In this document: in pieces, positions 47,266-59,652 of the stretch
Position numbering within the stretch: the stretch's first letter is position 1
Layout: each line of letters begins with the position of its first letter
NCBI GenBank assembly: GCA_038380795.1
Contig: CM076271.1
Span: 19,111,001 to 19,175,000, forward strand
Direction: 5' to 3'
Length of the DNA stretch: 64,000 nt
Source of the DNA: Pyrocephalus nanus
Taxonomy: Eukaryota; Chordata; Aves; Passeriformes; Tyrannidae
Notes under the pieces: model-generated
Told to the model about the DNA's origin: nothing
The model's input: only the letters and a program-made list of their open reading frames with translations
Databases searched by the model: none
Made by a program: the position numbers and the translations under genes

Positions 47266-47566
47266 GATCAGAGAATCCCAGAATGGTTTGGGTTGGGAGG
47301 GACCTCAAAGCCCATCCAGATCCAGCCCCTGCCATGGGCAGGGACACCTTCCACTGGCCCAGGTGGCTCCAACCTGGCCTTGGACACTTCCAGGGATCCA
47401 GGGGCAGCCACAGCTTCTCTGCCCAACCTGTGCCAGGGCCTGCTCACCCTCACTGGGAAGAATTTCTCCCTAATATGTAGCCTAAATCTCTCATTTTTTA
47501 GTTTAAAGCCCTTCCTCCTTCTCCTATCACTGTCTGCCCGTGTAATAAATCACTTCCCCTGTTGTT
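47266..47566 (-). mobile_element. CR1 LINE 3' fragment (antisense)
   Basis: About 300 bp: CCCAGAATGGTTTGGGTTGG, CCATGGGCAGGGACACCTTC, ACTTCCAGGGATCCAGGGGC, CTGTGCCAGGGCCTGCTCAC, TTTCTCCCTAATATGTAGCC and GTTTAAAGCCCTTCCTCC. The internal deletion near 47370 resembles the one in the copy at 15738. Confidence 0.95.
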
Positions 47567-50500
47567 TTAGGATAAAAGTTGAGTACCTGAGGGTGTCTTG
47601 TCTTTTCCCAGCATTCAGCAGAGCTGAAAAGAGAGGACACCAGTGACCTCCACACCAGACAGTGCAGGTGACCCAGCCTGGCAAGGTGTGGATCATCCAC
47701 ACCCTGCACAGAAAGCTGACAACAGCTCCTCTCACCCTCTGGCCTCCTGCACTCCAAACAAAGACATGCCAAGGATGCTTCGCTCACAATATTGCCCTGA
47801 GACCCCCGAGGAGCAGTGAAAGAGCCACTCCCCGGGTTTCTTGGCCACCAGCTTTTGATTTGCAGCTCAGCAGGGGGGGAGCAGGGCTGTCACAAGGATT
47901 GCACACCCTTCAAAGAGACCTGGATGGTGCTGGGCTGAGCCTGTTCATCCCACCAGGGCTGGGCAAAGCAAGGTGAACAGGCTGCTCTGCTCCTCTCCTT
48001 CCCATATTGCATCGAACCACAACAGTTACAACGACAAAGATCTCTGTTCTAATTGAATTTAATCATGAAATTAGGGAAAAAAATAAACACAAACCAACCC
48101 TCTCACACTCAGCCCTTCAAAACTCAGAATATCCTTGACCTCTGGACGTCTTTCTAAATAAAACCATTTCAAATTTCATTTCCTGTTTTCAGATGATCTG
48201 GTGCATTTTGCATTCGTGGGTTCATTTAAACCTCAGCACATTCCCCAGAGTCATTTTTGTGTCAGTTGATTTACCAGCAGTTAAATCTCAAATAAAGAGA
48301 GGAAGACAAGGACAGCTCTGCTTGTTCCACCCGCAGAATAAAAGCACAGGAGCCACGGAGAAGTTAAACAATAATTCAAAATTAAGCTCCAAACTGACAA
48401 AAGCGAATTCTCAAGGTCTTCTTGTCAACCTATGAAAATCTCTGAAGGACTGAGTAAGAAACACGAAGCAGAAGTAAACAAAGAGTAAACAATGAAACAC
48501 AAGGCAAATAACAATGGTGCAAGGAGGGAACTGCCACCACAGCACGGCCTGCAAACAAAGGGATTAGAGCACGGGCAAGACAGTGAGAGATTTTCATCAA
48601 ATATCCTCAGTGATGGGTCTGTTGGGAAGGAAAACCTTGTGCACAGTACAAGAAAATAAATCAATTCCGAATTCAACCAGTTTGAATGAAAATACTCAAA
48701 TGACGCTGCCTCATAATCTGTTAATCAGGTTCCACAGCTAACAAGTTGTGAGGAAGAATGGCTACAAATTTTCTTTATCCTCTCTTTCCTTTGGGACACA
48801 TTAATGTAATCCTTTTAGGATGGATGGGATGCAAAGAAATAAAATCTGCTCCCTCTTCTGCAAGTGCAGGAACAGAGCAGTCAGTTCTTCTCCTTTGATA
48901 GTAGATGGACCAGGATATTCCCAACTGAAATGGAACTTAACAGACCTTAAGTCCTTGAGAGGAGCATCTGGTATCAGGGGCATTGATTGGAAAACTGTCT
49001 ATAAACTTCTACTTGGGAAAATAAAAAGCCTCCATTAGGAATAATCTGTTATCTTGGACACACATCATCAGGAAAACTTCCCCAGCAGTGCTTTGAAGGA
49101 AAATTAGCATTTCTGGCAAAAGAAACATGTATGAAACTCCACAGCTGCAGTTCTGTAATACAGGATTTCCTCTATATCTGTAATTAAGGCACAGGCTCCA
49201 TATTTGAAGACTTTTTGGGAAGGGTCAATTTGATTTGGCACCTGCTAAAATTTCTTTCATATTTGTGATGGACAAACAGTCCTGAAGAGTCTCATCCAGG
49301 CGTTTATTTGTGGCAGGAGAGGTCCAGGTCCATAGCTATGGACACCCCAGCTAGAAGATGAAGTCATTTGGTCATTTTTAGCCTCTGGAGCAGAGAACCA
49401 ATCCTGAATCCTGCTGAGACAAATATATTATGGATCTGAGGAGCTGCTCACTGAGACTAATCTGAGTCCTGCCTGAAAGTAAACCTCAAGTAAAGAGAGA
49501 TTTGGAGGCAAGGTGAGCAAATATCAAAGAACTCTGTGCAGCAATTCCACAGTCCTTTAGCATTGCTCTTTGAGGTGCTCACGATACAAAGAAAAAGGCT
49601 TTGGGCTAAAATTCAGTCTTAAAAGGTCATTTTAAAAGAACCTATTGATGAGTTACTTAGGCCATTCTCTGCAAACTGGTAGAAAAAGTGTACCCCTGCA
49701 GTCTACCTCGGGCAGATGCTGTTTCTCCCTTCAGTCAGCTTTAATTAATATCAGCAAATCATTCCTTCCTTTGCTGGGTGAGCACAGAAACTCCTCCTGA
49801 GTGTGAGAATCGAGACACGCACAACACTGGGAACAAAGCACTGCACTGGAGTTTGATGGGCAGTGAGGGGGGAGAGTTAGGAGAGTTAAAAGCAATATAT
49901 TTCTAAGGGAATCGTCACTGAGAGAAGTGGCTTTATGATTTCCCTTTATGCAGGGACAATATTCTTTTAAAGATTGGAAACCCAAACGTTGTGGTTTGGT
50001 TGTTTGTTTTTTTTTCCCCACCCCTTTCAATACTGTGCCTATCAAAAGCTTTATTTGTAGCGAGCAGCTTTTATCTGATCTCACATAAAAATCACCCTTG
50101 AGGAGCAGTGAGCCACGGTATTTCATCAAGAATCTTTGGACCTAAAAATCTGCAAAGCTGTCGTGTGCTCCCATCTATTTTTATGTATTTTATTAAACAT
50201 GTCTTGAAATGCTGTTCAGTAACTGTTGGGCCCTCACACCATCTCATTGAGAGGCTTTTTTCAGCAGCAGCAGTAGAGAAAAAGTAATGTGGGCACGACA
50301 TATTTGCCTGAATAAATATAATTATGTTTCCTCGTAGTTTCTTGATGTGGGGACTATTTAATTTACCACTTAGCTAGAGAGTTTTCTTTAAGACCAGACA
50401 ATAAAGGCTTGTCTGCTCATAACTGATGCTCAGCTCTGTTTGAATGCAGCCATTCTCTTTGTGCAACAGTTGCTTTTCTCCTTTCCATAATAACAGCCAC

Positions 50501-53348
50501 AATTCCCTGGATTTTAATCTCATGATTATCTTGTATATAGGTGATAAGAGCTGCACTGAGTGAGTGCAACAGCTTCCTCCTTGCAGCTGTAAGCATTTCG
50601 GAGCAGCACTGATTTCTCTCTCGGTGTTGGTGTTGCAGGTTTGGTTGCAGCAGGTCCCTCTGGTGTCACATATACACAGAATTATTCCTTATATTTGCAC
50701 ACTGAACCTTTTCTTAAAAAAAAAAAAAAAAAACACTCCATGCTCACTGAAGCTCAAATTTTGGGCCATTGGGTTTGGGGAGCTGAGTTCTATGTTGTTT
50801 TTTTGGGTTTTTTTTAATGATTCTGCAGTACAGGAAGACGAAAAAATGGTCAGAATAATCTTTGGGAGTCCAACTGCAAACTCCTTTTCATTTCTACGTG
50901 TTGAAAGCAAATGCAAAAGGCATTTTCACATTAATCAGTTTTCATCCATCTCACTCACACACTGAGTGAATCTGTCCCACTTTCTTTTGCCTTCTGTGCT
51001 CTGTTCAGGGCAGAAACATTGCAAGGTCTCACCCTGGGTAGGTCATGTTGCACTCAGACAAATATCTTGTCTTCCCCGTAGCGAAGCTGAGAATATCTCC
51101 AGCTTTTTTTATTTTTTATGAGACAGAGGTTCAAAAGTTCATCTTGCCTAGACTTCAGCTGTGCTGAGGAAGAAAGGGGAAAGCCCTCAAGAGAGAAGTG
51201 GTACAACAATGAGAAGCTCAAAGCCAGCCTTGTCTAGAGGATGGTTCCTTTTAATTGGGCCACGATTAAAGCTTTGCCTCTCTCTTGTCTTTGGAGGTGT
51301 GGATATATCAGCTTTTTGAGTAATCTTAAAAAACTGATAGTGCAGAGGATGCATCTGAACTCTCTATGTTTTATTGGGAAGAGAATTTGGGAAATTTGTT
51401 CCAGCCCAAAGAGTCACAGAATTTGTGGTGTAAAATTCCACTCTGCACTGCTGATGGAGACTTAAAATCACTTATAAGAAAACACAATTTGGAATTGATA
51501 TAGAAGAAAAACTTTGCACTCCAAAATCTTTATTCTTTCACACTAATTGGCTGCTGTTCTGAGGGACAGCACTTGATCTTTTCCAAAGAACTCGGAGGTC
51601 CAGCTGCAAGAAAAGCTCTGGAGCTCCTGTTGATTATCTCAACAACTTTGTGTTATTAAGGTAAAAGTTGGCTCCTCTAGTTTTGACCTCACCTGGATCC
51701 CATATTCAATTATCCTTCTTTCACAGCGTTCCCCCCTCATGGCCCCTCTTTGTTGATTCCCAGCTTCCTTCCCTGGACACTGATGGCTTAAAAACAGAAT
51801 GAGCCACGAGGATGATGATGATCTAAATCTAAACCAGGAGAAGTGATCAGGGGGAAGTGTTTGCCCTTGTTCAAGGAGAAGTGAGATTAGATGCTGATAA
51901 TAAGCTCTTTTGTCCCCAAGGCTCTAAATGAAGCCTTGCACTTGGCCCAGCACATCCCTGAGAGCTGTTCCTTAATAACAGATGAACTAAATTACCATGG
52001 GGAACCAAAAGTCACTTGTTTAGGCAGCCAATGAGAACCCTCACTTGGTTTGTGTGTCATTTATAGTCCTCTTTTGGGCTGCTGCACTTCAGAAGGGCAA
52101 TATATAGCAGATGATTATATATAATTGAATCATTTCCTGTGCTGACCGTGTATTGTTGACAAACCCTGACATTGGCACAGCAGCCACTTCCTCTGACCCA
52201 GCAATGATTAATCCAGCTATATCTGGGCTCCTTTTAATCCTGCCTGCACATTAGAACTTCATTCAAACCCAGTTCTAAACCCTAAAACCTGGGACCTAAC
52301 ATTTCTTATTGACTGTAAACTCAAGAGAAAATATTGTATGTATGGGACAGATGAATCTAGATGTGATTCCAGTTTGTTCTTTTGGAGTCTTCTGTAATTA
52401 GAGTAATTAGTTTCTCTCTTTTTTCCTCTCAGCTGATATAATTATTTGGCATTTCTTGTTCTTGCTGTGTTTTCTCTTGTTCATTACTTCTGTCCAAAGC
52501 AAGTTGTGCCAAATCTCATTCTCAGTCACATCCTTCTGGTTTTGTTGCATCATGACTTTAACAGTGATGTTACTACAGAGGGAAAAGGAACTGGTCCCAA
52601 ATTATGGGTCTTTTCTTGGCCAAATACGACCATATGTAAATATCTGAGGGCAACTGAGCAAGAGAGAAAGAAAATTGTCAAAACTGGTAGATTTAGGAGG
52701 GAAATGGAAATCTGTGCAGGAAACAGGAGGGGAAGGTAAGAAAGATCTGTTTGTAAGGAGAGACCAGTTGTTCTTCTCTTTAACTAATTCAAAAGAATCT
52801 TTTGTAGACATTGTTTGTGCTGTAGATCTTTCTTATCTCTCTATATTCAGTTTTGTTTGTCTAATATCTGCTCAGCAAGTGACTGACTTTATTTGTCTTC
52901 ATTCCCTACATAGTCTCTGTAATAATCCTTTGCTATTATATATCTTTGTTTGACTTACATTTCCCTCGCAGTTTTCCTCTGACACTGTTCATCTTCATTC
53001 CCCAAATCTGCACTAAGCAGCAGTTCCCTGACACTGCTCAGTCTGGATCTCCTCATTCCCACTCAGCAGCAGCTCCCTGGAGCCATCCTTCTTCATCTGC
53101 CCACCACCCAACCAGCTCCTCCTCACATCGCTCATGTGCGCTAGAAACGATCATCTCCCAGAATTCAAATCCTTTTCACTTCCCAGGACACCCAGCAGTC
53201 ATCACCTGGCACCATTTGCTCCAGCCTTCAGGATTATTTGTCTTTATCCTGCATTCTCCAGTGGACATTCATGCACAGCCCTGCCCCAGGCTGTTCTGAA
53301 GTGCTGGGGGTGTTCCCACTCTGGATGTGCCACTTTGGGTTTCATCAG
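47567..53348. other. Intergenic, no gene supported
   Basis: Unique sequence. 47630-47990 is more GC-rich than its surroundings and unexplained. The rest is AT-rich with A or T runs at 50716-50732 and 50801-50815. No exon, RNA gene or transposon recognised. Confidence 0.5.
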
Positions 53349-53745
53349 CATAGAATCAGGGACTGATAGAATGGTTTGGGTTGTAAGATCATCCATCCCA
53401 CCCTCTGCCATGGGCAGGGACACCTTCCACTAGCCAAAGTCGCTCCAAGCCCTGTCCAACCTGGCCTTGGACACTTCCAGGGATCCAGAGGCAGCCACAG
53501 CTTCTCTGGGCAACCTGTGCCAGGGCCTGCCCACCCTCACAGCCAAGAATTTATTCCTAATATTCCATCTAACCCTACTCTCTGTCACTTTGAAGCCATT
53601 CCCCTTTGTCCTGTCACTCCAGGCTCTTGTAAATTGTCTCTTTTCATCTTTACTATCATCTCCCTCCTGGTAGTGGAAGGTTGTAATTAGGTCACCCCAA
53701 AGCTTCTCATCTCCAGGCTGAACAAACCCACCTCTCCTGAAGTTT
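53349..53745 (-). mobile_element. CR1 LINE fragment (antisense), about 400 bp
   Basis: It reads GATAGAATGGTTTGGGTTGT, then CCATGGGCAGGGACACCTTC, CTCCAAGCCCTGTCCAACCT, GGGCAACCTGTGCCAGGGCC, TTTGAAGCCATTCCCCTTTG and GTCACTCCAGGCTCTTG, and ends at CATCTCCAGGCTGAACAAAC. A small deletion near 53389 removes part of the GGAAGGGACCTTAAAG segment. Confidence 0.95.
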
Positions 53746-55345
53746 CTGGTGGTAAATCTGCAGGCCAAATTCTGTTAAACTGGCTCTTTGAATGGTGTAT
53801 TGGTCTTATTTAAAAAACCTCAGGCTCCTTCAAAATAAATAATTCAACCATCATTCACCCATCATTAACCATCATTCACCAACTCTATGAAACAACTGAG
53901 GGATTTGTGATAAAAATCCAGGACACTTTGAGGAGATCTTGGATCTTTGTTCTGTTTCTCACACAGCTTGAAAATAAGGAAAGGAAAATGGGTGTAAATC
54001 TTCCATCACCAATGGCTGAGGGAAAGTTCTACCACAGAGATGAGAGCAAGATGCTGACCAAAAACTCAGAGATCTATAGGGAAAGGATCTAACTAACTTC
54101 ACTGTGTTATGAGTCTGGTTTTGGCAGTTTCTTCCTCAAACTCTTTCCAGTCCTGGAGTAGTTGTAAATTCTCCTGTAATATTTCAGGATGGGTTATGTG
54201 CTATGTCCAGGGTGTCATAGTTTTATCAAACAAAACAGGAAATTAAGTCTTTAAACCAGTTCCCCTATAATTTCGAACATGAAATTGTGATGTTTGCTCC
54301 CACGTGTCATGAGAAATCTGAACTGTTTAATCTACAGGAGGGATTTTTAAGGATAAGGATCCCAGTTGAAAGAAATTGCGAGCGATCAGATTTAAAACTC
54401 CAGGTTGAAGACTTATTCTCAAATCGTGTTTTTCCTCTCAATAAAAACATTTTGGAGAGGTGTCATAAACAGATGTGTGGTTAATGAGATCCAGCATCAT
54501 CAGTTTTAAATGTTCAGTCTGCTCTTTTCTGATTTTCATTGCTCTCTTGAACTCAGACTAAAAAAAAGGTATTAGATCAAAATTTTGAATTGTGCTGGAA
54601 GTGTCACTGAAATCTGCAGTCTTAGGACAAAGAAACCACAATTTGTAATTCATGGCATTAAAACTGAACTCATATTTTAATAGGGGGGAAAGAGCCCTTC
54701 TGAAACACAGATGTTATCCTTTTTGCTTTATCCAGCAAATAGGGAAAATTTTCTATCCCACCTATCTCTGGTGGCTCTGTTTGGACTAAATGACTGAAAC
54801 ACCACTTGTCTTTTTGAAGATTTTAAATTTTATGTCCTATTTTAGCCAAGAGCCCAATTTCACACATTGACGTTCTTGAAGCCAAAACCTGTTTTCCTTT
54901 ATTTTTTTTTTTCCTTCTCCTTCTTTCAGCCTCACACATTGTTTCTAAATTAAACACGAGCCTGGGAAGAGAGAGGGTTTATCAGAGCTGACAAAAGGTG
55001 GCTGAGCTGGGGAATGTGCAGGGACAGACCAAGGTTTTCTGCTCAGCCACGTTCCTGGGAAACTTCAGAGATCATGGAGGTGACAAAGTGGCCAAGGGTC
55101 ACCCTGGGAGAGGAGGGGGAGCCTCCCTTGGGCAGAAATCATGGATCCTTTGTGCTTCAAGATGCTGCTCCCCCTGTTTTGGAGCAGGAAAAACTGAGTG
55201 ACAAATATGTGCATCAGGGACGGGAATGAATCGTGGCCTTTATTAAATGATGGAAAATGTGAAAGCCTGCAAATGGCCACTTCAACCTGTGCACATGCAC
55301 TGGGTGCTCTCAGGTTGGGAGAGATCAAAATAAATTGGCTTTTAA

Positions 55346-55402
55346 TATTTTTTTTTCCTTTTTTCCTTCTTCTTTTTTTTTTCTTTTATTTATTTTTTTA
55401 TT
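55346..55402. repeat. T/C-rich low-complexity stretch
   Basis: Pyrimidine-dominated stretch of T runs with occasional C, such as TTTTTTTCCTTTTTTCC. Confidence 0.8.
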
Positions 55403-55503
55403 AGAACAGTGATACTTAAAAAGAATCTAAGCCAAACTCCAGATTAAAGTCTATTAATGATACCCAGCCCAAAATTATTTCAGTATTCAGAGATGGGAAC
55501 ATA

Positions 55504-55733
55504 AGGAAGGGAGGAAGGGAGGAAGGAAGGGAGGAAGGGAGGAAGGAAGGAAGGAAGGGAGGAAGGAAGGAAGGAAGGAAGGGAGGGAGGGAGGGAGGGA
55601 GGGAGGGAGGGAGGAAGGAAGGAAGGAAGGAAGGAAGGAAGGAAGGAAGGAAGGAAGGAAGGAAGGAAGGAAGGAAGGAAGGAAGGAAGGAAGGAAGGAA
55701 GGAAGGAAGGAAGGAAGGAAGGAAGGAAGGAAA
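55504..55733. repeat. (GGAA)n/(GGGA)n microsatellite, 230 bp
   Basis: Pure-purine tetranucleotide array in three phases: mixed GGAA/GGGA units (55504-55580), a block of eight consecutive GGGA units (55581-55612), then about 30 GGAA units. The GGGA block meets the G-quadruplex pattern. GGAA is also the core of ETS-factor sites, so long arrays can act as ETS-binding sequence in some contexts. Confidence 0.98.
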
Positions 55734-55993
55734 CTATATGAATAGTTCCACCTGAAAATGGATCCTGAACTAAAATTTTATAAGAAAACTGTTTTTTTTT
55801 AAGAGGAGGCCTAAATAAAAATCAAACTATGGGTCCAGCCTTCATAAATATCCTGCTTTTTGGGTACTGTCTACACTTGGAGCAAATATTCCAGTGGGGA
55901 AAGACCCTCAGTGTGTGATTTTTCTCTACTTTCATCCAAGCAGAATGAGGTTTCAGTCCTTCCATACATTTCTTTGAAGAATGGTGCCTGTTA

Positions 55994-56065
55994 ATTAGTT
56001 GTATATATAACATTAGTTGTATATATAATATTAGTTGTATATATAACATTAGTTGTATATATAAA
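55994..56065. repeat. 18-bp x 4 tandem repeat
   Basis: Four head-to-tail copies of ATTAGTTGTATATATAAC (55994-56011, 56012-56029, 56030-56047, 56048-56065). Copies 1 and 3 are identical; copies 2 and 4 differ only at the last base. Confidence 0.97.
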
Positions 56066-58296
56066 TACTATGCAGGCACCACATGTGTCAAACACAGTGT
56101 TAATCCCAAATTAAAAAGGTGGGATTTTAAACCTGTTCCTAACCCCAAATAATCAATGACAACAGTGACAATAGTCACAGTCCTGGTCATAAATACCCCA
56201 ACAGTTACAACTCGAGCTTTTTGGTGCTGCTGAGGTGACTTCAAATGGTTTTTACGTGTTTATGTGTTCCCAGGCTGATTAATTGTAGATAACTTTAGAA
56301 TTATCACTGGGATTGTTCCTGATTGTTCCTGCTTTGTTCTCTCTCATGTTCTCTTATGCTCTCTCTTCTCATGGTCTAGGTTTCCATGGGACCACGAAAA
56401 AACACATGGAAAAAATAAGCTTGTAAGTGTTTATCATTCTATTCCCTAAATAAGGATCAGTCCTCAGCTGGCAAAACCCAGAAGAAATACATAGATTTTT
56501 TTTCCAAATGAGTTTATAAATAGGTAAATCAGTTACAAAGGAATAAATAAACAATAATTTTGCATGTGTAGTCATTGAGAGTCTGCTCAAATGAATGCCC
56601 TCCCACCAACATAAATAAATGTTTCACTGGGTTACAACAGTGAAATAAAAGGAGGCATTTCAAGACTGCTCTGGTTTAGTAAATGCAGGTCCCACCATGA
56701 TATTATAAATTTTGACTTGATGAGGATATTTGTAAATATTTATCCAGAAATCCAAGTGTCTGCATTGTCTGTATTTGCTTCTTGCTCTAACACAGCAGGT
56801 CTGCATTTGTGGCAGACAAAAAGAAAAAAAGGTGCCTTTCTGGAATCTCCCCTTGAGAAGATTTTGGGTTTTATTGCACCACAATCAAATGCGTTTCAGA
56901 AAACTAGCAAGAATTCCTGTAACTTTTTGTGTGCTGCATAAATACAGCACGTGCAGCAGCCTTCAATCCATCCTGTGTTTTTATTTCAACATAAAATAAC
57001 CAAGAGGACATGGGAATTTTAGAGTTGTGCAGCGTGAGGTGCGTGAGGCACCTCAGCATCGGAGGTATGGCCATGCTGGAGCAGACAGAGCCAGCCAGGA
57101 GGCTTTAAAACCCTTCCAGGGAGTGGTGGAGCTAAAAGTAGATGGTGCCAGATGGAAAACGAGGGCGACTCCTTGCCCTTCTCCATCTGCTTCCAGTCAT
57201 CTCTGGGACAACGAGGAGAAACCGCCCGCTCTGGCTGAGGGGAAGGGACAGAGGAGGGTAAAGAAATGCCTGGAGACAACAAAACTCTGTGTCTGCAGGG
57301 GGTTTTGAAGCAGAAGTGTGTTCTGTACAATGATTTCTGCTGGGATGGAGCACTGGGAGAGCACAGCCCAGGTGATGATCCCATGGACCCCTGTGTGGAG
57401 CTGCCCTCGTGCCCTGGGCATGTGTGTGCCACCCTGAGACTGGCACCAGTGCCAACAGCTGTCCTGCAGGTGTGAAAAGCCCTTGGGGATGGAATTCTCA
57501 TGGGGAAGGAAGAATCCATGGGGGTCAGGGCTGTGGCATTCACTGAGCCCCCCAACACCAACCAGAGGTGGGTTTTTGGCTTCTCTGCCAGCAGCTTTGA
57601 GCTTTTGAGCTCCAAGAAGCAGGGCCAGAACAGCAAAAAAAAAAGCCCAAAGGACCTTGCTGGAGCACTGAAGGCCTGTGTGTGACATCTGCTGGGTGGA
57701 CAATGTCACCAGGAAGCCCTGCAAGTTTTATTTTTGCAAGCTTGGCTTTATTTCACTTAAGAAAAAAAAAAACAAGCTAAGAGGTCACCCACTGGGATCT
57801 TTGGAACTGATGCTTCCCAAACTGTGAGTGCCTTGAAAATGATTCTCAAAACATTTTCTGCAGTTCTCTATACCAAGAAAAATAGCAGTACTGGAGATAT
57901 TTGAAACATAAATAAGAATCTTTTTTTAGATACAGATGAATTTTTGTTTTTTTCAAGGGTCTGTTGCGTTGTGATAAATATGTTTTACTCCTTGTTCAAG
58001 GAGCAGGAACAGCAGGAGAGAAAATAAGAAATTTTTTCTCTTGTGCCAGGCACATCACCATTCCCTGAATGCCTGAATTCCTTGGTGAGAGACCCATTTC
58101 CACCCCTGAGCTGAGCATCCAGTGTTCCTCTTTCTGTTGGGTTTGTTCTTCCTGCTGCTGATCAAACCTTCTCCTCTCCACTGAGGATTTGCACATATGT
58201 CAGAAATCTTGGGATCCAATAACACATCCAGGACTGCCAGCCACATCCCGAGGCTTTCAGGATTATTTGTGTGGAACAGATTGAGAACTCGCCAAC

Positions 58297-58298
<2 letters not shown>

Positions 58299-58334
<36 letters not shown>
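58299..58334. repeat. Poly-T tract of 36
   Basis: Longest uninterrupted homopolymer in the window. On the minus strand it would be a poly(A), but no AATAAA lies just upstream of it on that strand. Confidence 0.97.
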
Positions 58335-59515
58335 CAAAAATAAAAGTGCCAGTTCAGCAAAAACCTGCGTAGGACACACACACACAAAAATAATAATGTA
58401 AAAAAGAAAGACAACCAAGCATGGAAAAACCTCCCTGTTTCAGAAAAAAAAAAATTGGTTTTGAAGCTGTTTTGAAACATCTCACTCCAGATTCTGAATA
58501 AAATAATTTATTTTTGAACTTGAATTTTAATCTGAAATTGTCTTTCCTTTTGAAATTTGGAAAGGCCAGATGAGTAAAGAAAACTTAAAACTCAAGCTGA
58601 CCATGTGCTTGACACGATCCCAGTTTGATTCCAGGTCTTTATTTAATTAGAATTTGGGGTTGCCACAATCCAGTACAGAAAAGAACAGAATTAAATCACT
58701 GTTGTTTCCATGCAGCTCTGACATCATATATGATAAATCTGAGCACTGTGCATGTTCTGACCCATCAGAATCCACAGGTGTCCCAAAGTTATGTCGAATC
58801 CCATGTCAAATGCATTCCAAATGGAATTCACTGATTTTTTTCTGAAGTCTAGAACAACACATCATATAAACAACTCAGAGATTTGTTTGCTGCTGTATTT
58901 GTTTATATTTTGGAGGGCTCAGCTCCTCTTGCTGTCCCTGGCCATTTGTCACTCTGCTGAAGGCACTCACTGCTTCTCCCCCCAGTTAAGAGCAAAACCC
59001 TGGAAAATGGCATCTGCTTGGAATTTTTCTGACTTTGGTTTCACACTTTCGACACAAACTCCCAGGATAAGCCTTTGGTAATGTCTTTATGAAAACCTGA
59101 ACATTTGGTCCTTGCAACCCTCAGGGCGATTCATGCTTTTGAAGAATTTGCAAAACCTACTGAAGCCTGACCTTTCTTTGCTGAAATCTTGTTGACTGTA
59201 TTTAATTCTGTAGACTTTCCTGTGATTTTTTATTTTTTTTCCTATGTGATCTTCAAATAACTTTTGGCAACATTTCTCTATAAAACGATGTTAAGTTTTC
59301 TGATCTTTTTTTTTTTTAGCATACACCTTGATTTTTTTTTTTTTTAATAATGAGGTCAACTAGCTACTTTCCAATCCTCAGGGAGTTATTTCTTTAGTGA
59401 ATTTATATATTTAACCATCTACATTTTGTTCTTAGTTAATTTTTGAGTTTCCCCTTTCAAGCTGGTAATTTTTACAGGAGCTCCTGGACAGAATATCATC
59501 TTCAAGCTTTTCACA

Positions 59516-59652
59516 TCCCAGGAGGTGTCCAAGGCAGGCCTGGCCGTGGCACTCCGTGCTCTGGGCTGGGGGACAAGGTGGGGAATGGGCACAGGGAGGA
59601 TTCCATGGGCTGGGAGGGCTTTCCCAACCTCAGGGATTCTGGAATTCCATGG
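59516..59652 (+). mobile_element. CR1 LINE 3' fragment, sense, second subfamily
   Basis: It reads CCCAGGAGGTGTCCAAGGCA, then GGCCTGGCCGTGGCACTCCG, TGCTCTGGGCTGGGGGACAA, GGCACAGGGAGGATTCCATG and GGAGGGCTTTCCCAACCTCA. It closely matches the reverse complement of about 30125-30245, so it belongs to the same subfamily as the copy at 30110. Confidence 0.88.

Larger units (their letters stand above)
53746..59515. other. Intergenic with microsatellites and a GC-rich patch
   Basis: AT-rich unique sequence holding the GGAA array (55504-55733), an 18-bp tandem repeat (55994-56065), a 36-base T run (58299-58334) and a T/C-rich stretch (55346-55402). A GC-rich segment at about 57020-57710 stands out and is unexplained. 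No gene is supported. Confidence 0.5.

Noticed and set aside
53430..53768. 112-codon open frame on the minus strand
   Set aside because: It is the sense translation of a 5'-truncated CR1 fragment from the non-coding 3' region.
55994..56065. Regular short repeats as a possible CRISPR array
   Set aside because: The units abut with no spacers, and the genome is vertebrate; it is a minisatellite.
57019..57636. 205-codon open frame on the minus strand
   Set aside because: It overlaps several long frames on both strands in GC-rich DNA; no domain or codon evidence. Kept only as a composition finding.
58299..58400. Poly-T run as the tail of a minus-strand processed pseudogene
   Set aside because: No AATAAA precedes the tract on the minus strand, and the adjoining sequence has no recognisable gene body or flanking duplications.
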